Below are positions 60,001 to 64,000 of a stretch of 64,000 nt of DNA, in pieces. Below the pieces are notes generated by a model. That model was not told where the DNA came from. It worked only from the letters and a program-made list of their open reading frames with translations, and did not search any database. The stretch is from contig OX459101.1 in assembly GCA_949775045.1 (NCBI GenBank), forward strand, positions 7,350,394-7,414,393, given 5' to 3'. Origin of the DNA: Metridium senile (lineage: Eukaryota; Cnidaria; Anthozoa; Actiniaria; Metridiidae). The first letter of the stretch is position 1. Each line of letters opens with the position of its first letter. A program made the position numbers and the translations under genes.

Positions 60001-63000
60001 GAGCGTATTCATATATCCTATTTCTTGTATGCTAATGAGTTTTATTATATTCATGAGCATGAAATGCTCGTAACTGTGAACAAAAATTGCGAAGGCGACA
60101 AATGTGAACATTAACAATTGTTTCCTGTGTTTGATCTGAGTTGTATCATGTGAATCACTCAAGCATGATCTTTGCACTATTGTTTTCATGCTCATGAATA
60201 CAATAAAACTCATTAGCATACAAGAAATAGGTTATACGAATACGCTCTACTGTATCCACAATGAAGATATGATCATGATCATCTTTTTGCTGTGACTATT
60301 TGTTAATGCCATGCAATACCTTTACTCTTCAGAAGAAAGAGGAGAAGGAAGAAGGAGAGGAAGGACCCTCTGAAGACAAAGACTCATCCCTCAACATTCC
60401 CGACAACAACCCTATCATCGCCTCCCTCTCTGAAGATGCCACGGAAGAAGAAGAAGGTGAAGAAATGGAATTACTGGGAACCTCATCAACCACCAAGGAA
60501 ACTCCATTGGCTGAATCAGAGGTTGATTTGACAGTTGATGTCAATCTACTGCGTGTTTTAGATAGGTTGATATTGTATCTTCGTATTGTGCATTCTGTGG
60601 ATTACTACAATGGAGGTGATTATCCTCATGAAGATGAGATGCCTAATAGATGTGGGATCATCCATGTTAGAGGCAATGCACCTGAGAAGGCAACACAATC
60701 CGAAGGTACTTAACCTATTTCACATGCATGTCTCAATCATAGCACATACAGTCCACACTGAAGCCTGAAAATATTGTCAGTATTTTGTCTCTTGTTGTCG
60801 ATTTATCCATAGGATATCATGACAGTTTTCATAAGAAATGTGGAGGGCTTATCAGACTGCTCTTACAGCACACATTACATCCACACAGTTTACAAACATG
60901 ACAGTTTTACATGAGAAATGTAGAGGACTTATCAGACTGCTATTACAGCACACATTACATCCACGCAGTTTACAAACATGACAGTTTTACATGAGAAATG
61001 TAGAGGACTTATCAGACTGCTATTACAGCACACATTACAGCCACAGAGTTTACATTCATGATAGTTTTTGCATAAGAAATACATGACCAGACTATTGTAC
61101 CAGTTGACAATCCTCTCAAAACAACACAACAGGATATTGTAGATTCTATAGGGTAAGATTTGAAAGCAAATTGGACCTTGGGTTTTATTTTCTTATCCAA
61201 GAAGACAACACTAAGATCTAGTAAAGTGTCTTGCCTAAGTAATTTTCCAGGCCGTAATAGAGTACTCAAGTGTGACATCACAAAAACACAAATTTTGGCT
61301 TTTACAATTTTTAGTTACCAATTGCGAAAAGACGTTCACACGCCAAATTTGGCAAGAATTGGTCAATTATTAGCTGATATATGGCCACTTGAAGAGATAA
61401 TTTACCCATACAAATCACTGTTATTTGAACTGAGCCCAAAATACAGTGATTTGTATGGGGAAATTATATATTCAAGTGGCTATATCTCAGCTGCTATTTG
61501 ACGAATTCTGGTCAAATTTGCTACGTGAACATCCAGGTGATTTCGCGCGCGCACTTCCGGTTAGTATAAAGCCAATCAGAAGCATTTCTGTCGCATCGCC
61601 AACAGTTCCAAGATGGCGTCGTTCGAGAGAGTTGTTTCCTGTGTTAACCCACGATAAATACGTCCTTAAAATAACTTTATATTAAAATGTTCTATGTTAC
61701 TTGGACAATAAAAGTTCACTGCTGCTCTATCAGGGATAAAAAAGAATAAAAACAAAACGCAAATGCCTAAAAGTAAGCGAAATTGTTTTTGTCTCAAGGC
61801 GCCATTTTGGAACTATTCGTTTTGACAAACAATCCTTTTCGAAGCAAGATCACCTGGATCTTTTTTGATTGCCTATTAAAATTGAGAACCAAAAATATGA
61901 TATAGTGAAAATGCTATTTCATGACGTCATCCCTTGAGTATTCTATTGTTTTGATTGTAATGTCATGTGTTTGTTTTCAGTTCAAGAATGGCAGAAATCT
62001 TTAAAACAAAAGCTTGATCCCTACATGGAAGACAAGGAACCTATAAGTGATGAAGAAGTGATAAAAATGGGCAAGAAGGACCCAGAATCATATCCTTTGA
62101 AGACTTGACATCATAAATAAACCTTTTCATCTTCATCATCCTCACAACCTCTATTTTTATCATTATCATCAACACCATCATCATCATTATCATGCCAGTA
62201 TTATTCCCTGTTTATCCTTGACTGTTTTCACTGAAGTTGAAAAGTTTGTTGAAGCCAACACACAAGAGCTTGGGAAAGACAAATGGCTATGTCCCCTAAG
62301 TGGCAAGAAATTTAGAGGTCCAGACTTTGTCAGGAAACACATCTTTAACAAACAAGCTGACAAAGTAGAAGCTGTCAAACTCGAGGTAAGATAGTATGAC
62401 ATAAGAATCCTTTAGCGAGCTCACAAACTTAGCTCCAACACGAAGAAATTATTGACATGTTTGAACAACGCTCTTGACAACTTGTTGATAGATTCATAGT
62501 TGTAGTTGTATTAATTATAATGATGTTGATTAATAAGTTAATGATTCATGATGATAATGATGACTGATGAAGAGCATCACAATGATCATCATTTGGATGA
62601 GAATGATGCTTCTACTAATGCTGATGATGATAATGGCAATACCACTGCTGCTGTGATGATGATGATAATGATTCAGATGATGACTGTGATTGTGGTGGTG
62701 ATGATGATAATGGCAATACTACTGCTGATGTGATGATGATGATAATGATTCCAATGATGATGATGATTGTGGTGATGATGATGATAATGATTCCGATGAT
62801 GATGATGGTGATGATGATTGTGGTGATGATGATAATGATTATGATGAAGATGATGATTGTGGTGATGATGATGATGAAAAAGATTGTAATGGTATTAATG
62901 ATGACAATAAAAATGGTGATGGCAATAATGAGTGAAGAAAAAGATGATGATAGTTTTTACTTAGTTGATAGTTAGCTGTGCACAGTCGGCTCAAGTATTG

Positions 63001-63544
63001 GTCATTCCATACCAACAACTTGATTACAAAACAAACCTGTGCTAAATTGACACTCACTTTGCAACCCTTTGTCATGATTTGTACTTTTGGCTGAGTTACT
63101 AAAGAGTGGGGATACCGTTATTGTTACATTGATGTTGATGATGTTTTGTGTTGATCTATTCATGCATTCATTCATTTATCCATGCATCAATCCATTCATA
63201 TATCCATCTATCTATTCATTCATCCATCCATTCATTAATTGGCTCATTTATCCACTTAATGTTTCCTTCATCCATTCATCCATTCATCCATCTATCAATC
63301 AATCCATCCATCAATTCATTCATTCATCTCTAAATTGTTCATCTGATTTCTTCCCCTGTCCAGGCTGAGTTTTTCAATCGTTATCTAAGTGATTCCAAGA
63401 GACCTCGGGATCCAGAGCCTACAACTCAGGGTAAAAACACAGGTCCCCAGGGACACACAGGAGGACAGACGTTTGGTGGACAGCAGCCTGAAGGCGGGCA
63501 AAACATGATGGGATGGGGTCCTAGACCTCATATGATGATGTATG
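42058..63544 (+). CDS. SRRT: Serrate RNA effector SRRT (ARS2), 3' end outside window
   Basis: Eighteen exons: 42058-42326, 43004-43150, 43699-43878, 45098-45267, 45808-46002, 47048-47241, 47709-47771, 48280-48550, 48859-48951, 49258-49532, 51082-51342, 51955-52016, 57230-57308, 58177-58389, 60333-60705, 61981-62089, 62232-62385 and 63364-63544, which then continues past the window. They give over 1096 residues (human 876). The N-terminus is Arg/Asp-rich ([19 protein letters not shown]). Exons 3-5 encode the conserved helical part ([30 protein letters not shown]). Exons 6-11 are an acidic, low-complexity region that accounts for the extra length. [19 protein letters not shown] begins the RRM-like core, which continues into FFRRGWITF. 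Then come [14 protein letters not shown] [26 protein letters not shown], and the zinc finger [11 protein letters not shown]...[13 protein letters not shown] links the nuclear cap-binding complex to miRNA processing, histone mRNA 3' ends and RNA decay. Intron 12 holds the kinase-bearing transposon; intron 16 is U12-type. Confidence 0.96.
42526..42634. mobile_element. 109-bp hairpin MITE, SRRT intron 1
   Basis: AATTTATCTTGGGCACTTGACGACC is mirrored by GGTGGTCATCAAGCACCCAGGATAAATT. Confidence 0.7.
43151..43360. repeat. (GAT)n microsatellite, SRRT intron 2
   Basis: GATGAT/GGTGAT triplets start at the donor itself (AG-GTAATGATGATG). Confidence 0.9.
43905..44180. repeat. (AAGT)n / GTAAGT-rich microsatellite, SRRT intron 3
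   Basis: AAGTAAGT/ATAAGTAC tetranucleotide variants start about 25 bases after the donor at 43879. They contain about a dozen exact GTAAGT hexamers, the consensus 5' splice site. Confidence 0.88.
44181..45097. other. Remainder of SRRT intron 3
   Basis: No gene. A weak tRNA-like stretch (GACAGCTCAGCCGGTGACC, about 44218) could be an old SINE but has no convincing B-box. The rest is unremarkable AT-rich intron. Confidence 0.4.
45268..45665. repeat. (GAT/GGT)n array with higher-order unit, SRRT intron 4
   Basis: Starts 4-10 bases after the donor at 45268. A block TTGATGGTTGTGTGTGTGAT recurs four times at 60-90 bp spacing. Confidence 0.92.
46615..47023. mobile_element. 409-bp MITE, SRRT intron 5
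   Basis: Ends CCTTTTTCATATCGAGCAAG and GGGACTGG, mirrored by CCAGTCCC and TTGCTCAATATGGAAAAGG (about 27-bp inverted repeats). It ends 22 bp before the exon 6 acceptor. A separate inverted repeat (about 46245-46605, CGGTCGCAAC / GTCGCAACCG) lies just upstream. Confidence 0.75.
47242..47650. repeat. (GAT)n array, SRRT intron 6
   Basis: GATGAT/GGTGAT triplets begin about 12 bases past the donor at 47242 and reach to about 60 bases before the next exon. Confidence 0.92.
47790..48076. mobile_element. MITE, 'AATAATTGTTGTC' family, copy 2
   Basis: TTACAGTCTACACTCTGAAGCC...AAAGAATGTCGGTA is mirrored by TACCAACATCCTTTGCAGG...AGAGTGTAGACTGTAGC. It matches the outer arms of 10233-10676 but holds a different middle. 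Confidence 0.78.
48090..48265. repeat. (GAT)n tract, SRRT intron 7
   Basis: Imperfect GATGATGAT triplets before the exon 8 acceptor (48279). Confidence 0.8.
49533..50530. repeat. 1-kb (GAT)n array, SRRT intron 10
   Basis: Starts at the donor: AAG-GTGCGATGATGATG. GATGATTGTGATGATGATGC blocks and a larger block (TTGTGTTGATGATGGTGATG...AATGGTGATAATGC) recur at about 49810, 50055 and 50180. Open frames rich in Met/Ile/Val are artefacts. Confidence 0.94.
50529..50736. repeat. GAT-linked dispersed repeat, copy 1
   Basis: About 180 bp (CACAGTCGGCTCAAGTATTGG...AGAGTGGGGATACCGTTATTG) lies directly behind a GAT array. It is nearly identical (two differences seen) to 62927-63126. A diverged copy is at 58911-59075. 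Confidence 0.85.
50775..51010. repeat. (GAT)n array, distal SRRT intron 10
   Basis: GATGATGATTGTGATGAT triplets resume after the dispersed repeat and end about 70 bases before the exon 11 acceptor. Confidence 0.88.
52578..53783 (+). pseudogene. IS3/retroviral-integrase-like transposase, two frameshifts
   Basis: The reading starts at the ATG at 52578 ([11 protein letters not shown]), 30 bp inside the left inverted repeat. A one-base excess near 52650-52665 (an A-rich run) moves it to the frame of ...[13 protein letters not shown] one-base loss near 53260-53280 moves it to the frame of [20 protein letters not shown]. The product would be about 400 residues. [17 protein letters not shown] resembles the helix-turn-helix before the IS3 catalytic core. 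The DDE residues are visible: D in [10 protein letters not shown] in RIDKGTETG, and E in NKIERRW, about 39 residues after the second D and in the last frame. C-terminal blocks include [12 protein letters not shown] and VPNHMFSFP. Both shifts are single-base changes in opposite directions, so mutation is more likely than programmed recoding. Confidence 0.88.
54347..54620. mobile_element. Dispersed repeat, 'ATTCATGAATAATTAATGAG' family, copy 3, inside the transposon
   Basis: ATTCATGAATAATTAATGAG and CCTGATTTGCATAAGTTTTA match copies at 18318 and 20957. This copy adds hairpins: GATACAACACTAGTGTTGTAT, and TGTATCGGCGATACAATCGC mirrored by GCGATTGTATCTGCCGATACA. Confidence 0.7.
54908..55062. mobile_element. 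155-bp hairpin MITE inside the transposon
   Basis: TAGGCCCTTTTAATAAGTCCC...TTTTCCGCGCTTGACGTCAAATTTATT is mirrored by AATAAATTTGACGGCAAGCG...GGGACTTCCTAAAAGGGTCTA. It lies between the ends of the two convergent genes. Confidence 0.8.
55296..56540 (-). CDS. Transposon-borne alpha-kinase domain protein
   Basis: A single open frame of 414 residues, starting 84 bp inside the right inverted repeat and convergent to the transposase. Residues 1-200 are Lys/Arg-rich, with no domain I recognise ([27 protein letters not shown]). Residues 205-411 have the atypical alpha-kinase fold: glycine loop [10 protein letters not shown] (218-227), lysine in WVIKKY (K241/242), [16 protein letters not shown] (310-325), zinc-type His in LAHFSYLY (H347), catalytic LDIQGA (360-365, D361 and Q363), DPEL (371-374), and [13 protein letters not shown] (395-407) ending at H411. 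Alpha-kinases (TRPM7, eEF2K, vwkA type) phosphorylate Ser/Thr. The family's last motif, H-x-C-N-x-x-C, is missing in frame, but TGT AAT AAG TTC TGT GAA (C-N-K-F-C-E) follows a few bases on in another frame, which runs to 55259. The C-terminus therefore looks shifted by a small insertion. Whether it is expressed or active is unknown. Confidence 0.9.
   Translation of the reverse strand: MKKRKLKESWDDFEKRVGQKRNGRGEFEEKRGHGKVPNDILVQRMASTPSGRLKKYEPLDTRDFVPFAEYEELSIETIKEACERFYKAPTGSCDVLASDRGPSCNKMEQIKGKKVYCIRFLQPKEEDFSHAKKQVPVLKGVKSVPISPSKAVAQSSTRQVCMPRTVYPKSISIGDLMKAGKLVKPPQVAILKLEIFNVESCKWIDIPSIEVEVEKTAFASGAFRDAFKAKCTKKSTVWVIKKYTKKSIDTITNTLQMPLENHTRKQVQMHAVARNITARFATKVPVEFGDLFKYGKVYFSLYEDCPVTVEEFVAGDFSKYVNNDGHCIDSPSKEYDDIFAKAQCLAHFSYLYSKKKLMILDIQGAKYDLYDPELATTEIPEQSEESDDSEDFFFCAGNLSIVGINHFKEVHESV
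58390..58910. repeat. (GAT/GGT)n array with about 120-bp higher-order unit, SRRT intron 14
   Basis: Starts at the donor GAG-GTATGGAATTGATGATG. The block GATGAGAATTGTGATACTAATATTGG repeats four times, about 115-130 bp apart. Confidence 0.93.
58911..59075. repeat. GAT-linked dispersed repeat, diverged copy
   Basis: CACAGTCGGCACAAGTTGTGG...ACCTGTGCTAAAGTCAACTCAC...GAGTTACTTATTTGTGGG aligns along its length with 50529-50736 and again lies directly behind a GAT array. Confidence 0.72.
59151..59551. mobile_element. 400-bp inverted-repeat element
   Basis: ATGTAGATGAGGCATGATCG...GACTGATGGTGTTGATGTCTG is mirrored by CAGACATCAACAACATCAGTC...CATGCCTCATCTACAT. The middle has CTCTGAAGATGACTTCCGG. A half copy lies at about 19080-19210. 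Confidence 0.8.
59677..59810. mobile_element. 'GGGGCCGGTTGTAC' MITE, copy in SRRT intron 14
   Basis: GGGACGGTTGTACGAAGGGTGGATA...CCTTTCGTAAAACCAGCCCC. Confidence 0.75.
59823..59999. mobile_element. 177-bp MITE
   Basis: AGTAATAGCCCACGTATAAGAACCTG is mirrored by CAGGTTCTTATACGTTGGCTATTACT. The phrase AAGAACCT recurs inside. Confidence 0.82.
60000..60249. mobile_element. 250-bp MITE directly abutting the previous one
   Basis: AGAGCGTATTCATATATCCTATTTCTTGTATGCTAATGAG is mirrored by CTCATTAGCATACAAGAAATAGG...GAATACGCTCT. TA borders both ends, as in Tc1/mariner-type insertions. Confidence 0.82.
60818..61080. repeat. 80-bp tandem repeat, SRRT intron 15
   Basis: ATGACAGTTTT...GAGAAATGTAGAGGACTTATC...ACAGCACACATTACATCCAC recurs at 60818, 60898 and 60978, with a partial copy at 61058. 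Confidence 0.88.
61350..61510. mobile_element. 160-bp hairpin, MITE-like
   Basis: GGTCAATTATTAGCTGATATATGGCCACTTGAA...CCCATACAAATCACTGT is mirrored by ACAGTGATTTGTATGGGG...TTCAAGTGGCTATATCTCAGCTGC. The open frames across it are artefacts. Confidence 0.72.
61546..61625 (+). promoter_or_regulatory. Promoter-like motif cluster in SRRT intron 15
   Basis: Within 80 bp: a CpG run CGCGCGCG, an ETS site CACTTCCGG (61552-61560), a CCAAT box GCCAATCAG (61571-61579) and a YY1-type AAGATGGCGTC (61610-61620). The only ATG there starts a 13-codon frame. It could be an internal promoter or a promoter carried by a repeat: CATCCAGGTGAT at 61530 is mirrored by ATCACCTGGATC at 61849. Confidence 0.4.
62090..62231 (+). 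other. U12-type AT-AC intron in SRRT
   Basis: The 142-nt intron starts ATATCCTTT (62090-62098), contains the U12 branch site TCCTTGAC (62215-62222, branch A at 62221) and ends CAC (62231), ten bases after the branch A. No GT donor exists near the exon end. AT-AC splicing joins GAC CCA GAA TC to T GAA GTT GAA AAG in frame, giving KDPESEVEKF, which matches the conserved SRRT sequence KDPEQEVEKF. Confidence 0.95.
62540..62935. repeat. (GAT)n array, SRRT intron 17
   Basis: GATGATGATAATGATTC and GTGATGATGATGATTGTGG triplets. It is followed directly by copy 2 of the GAT-linked repeat. Confidence 0.92.
62927..63126. repeat. GAT-linked dispersed repeat, copy 2
   Basis: Nearly identical to 50529-50736, including the GAT-side junction ATGAGTGAAGAAAAAGAT and the far end GGGGATACCGTTATTGTT. 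Confidence 0.88.
63150..63345. repeat. CATT/CATC minisatellite before SRRT exon 18
   Basis: TTCATCCATCCATTCATTCATT variants end about 20 bases before the acceptor at 63363. Similar in composition to 7779-8165. Confidence 0.85.
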
Positions 63545-63596
63545 GTGAGTATTGTTCACAGTTAACGCTACCTATACATTAAATGTAACTGATTGA

Positions 63597-64000
63597 GGTT
63601 TAGTGTGTGTAGTGTGTGTTAGTATGAGCCAGTCACTTAGAGTGGTTACAACCAGGGTTTGTTACGTCCTTAGTGGTTCTTTTACGTCCCTCCAATGCAG
63701 ATTAGTGAGTGTAGTGTGTGTTAGTATAGAGTGGTTACAGCCAGGGTTTGTTACGTCCTCAGTGGTTCTTTTACGTCCCTCAATGCAGGTTAGTGAGTGT
63801 AGTGTGTGTTAGTGTAGAGTGGTTACAACCAGGGTTTGCTACGTCCTCAGTGGTTCTTTTACGTCCTTCCAATGCAGGTTAGTGAGTGTAGTGTGTGTTA
63901 GTATGAGCCAGTCACTTAGAGTGGTTACAGCCAGGGTTTGTTATGTCCATCAGCGGTTCTTTTACATCCCTCAATGCAGGTTAGTGAGTGTAGTGTGTGT
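63597..64000. repeat. 89/101-bp tandem repeat, continues past window
   Basis: GGTTACA(A/G)CCAGGGTTTG...TACGTCC...TCAGTGGTTCTTTTACGTCC...CAATGCAGGTTAGTGAGTGTAG. Spacing of the TACGTCC anchor is 89, 89 and 101 bases; the longer units carry the extra GAGCCAGTCACTTA. Each unit contains TTTTACGTCCCTCCAATGCAG-GTTAGT, which resembles a splice acceptor joined to a donor. Confidence 0.88.

Noticed and set aside
61160..61501. 113-residue frame
   Set aside because: It spans a hairpin element, has no domain, and lies in an SRRT intron.

Overview
The window is nuclear DNA of an invertebrate animal. Multi-exon genes with conserved metazoan proteins, GT-AG introns (plus one AT-AC intron), AT-rich introns full of hairpin MITEs and trinucleotide repeats all point that way. 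Repeat style (short inverted-repeat MITEs and an IS3-like eukaryotic transposon) resembles cnidarian genomes, but no marker fixes the phylum. All coordinates were read by hand; exon edges could be off by a base. Layout: (1) 1-1130, an 85-bp satellite with a decayed edge. (2) 2113-8390 and 12595-17711, two tandem paralogous mitochondrial carrier genes on the + strand. The first lacks its 5' exons, which should lie upstream of the window. They share intron positions wherever both can be seen. (3) 18-20.5 kb, intergenic DNA with duplicated and hairpin elements. (4) 20605-28439 on the - strand, NUP42, a CCCH-zinc-finger FG nucleoporin of the mRNA export platform. It is head-to-head with (5) ADRM1 (RPN13), 28823-35230 on the + strand, a proteasomal ubiquitin receptor. 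(6) 37460-38627 on the - strand, POLR2K, the small zinc-ribbon subunit of RNA polymerases. (7) 39521-41896 on the - strand, LAS1L, the pre-rRNA ITS2 endonuclease. It is head-to-head with (8) SRRT (ARS2), 42058 to beyond 63544 on the + strand, an RNA-fate effector of the nuclear cap-binding complex. These are housekeeping genes of RNA production, export and processing and of protein turnover. Two divergent pairs, NUP42/ADRM1 and LAS1L/SRRT, have intergenic gaps of 383 and 161 bp. The most interesting item is a 4.77-kb DNA transposon (52198-56968) inside SRRT intron 12. It has 345-351 bp terminal inverted repeats and a 6-bp target-site duplication, CTCATG. It carries two convergent genes: an IS3/retroviral-integrase-like transposase (two frameshifts) and, on the other strand, a 414-residue alpha-kinase with nearly all catalytic motifs. 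The kinase reading frame breaks only at the last zinc-binding motif. Each gene begins just inside one copy of the long inverted repeat, so the repeats may serve as twin promoters. Other notable observations: a textbook U12-type AT-AC intron in SRRT (62090-62231); a 70-bp minisatellite in NUP42 that repeats the edge of a coding exon with its splice donor; trinucleotide or GTAAGT-rich repeats starting at the splice donors of many introns; a Kolobok/piggyBac-like palindromic element whose second arm keeps the empty site of a nested insertion; and tandem tRNA-like arrays.
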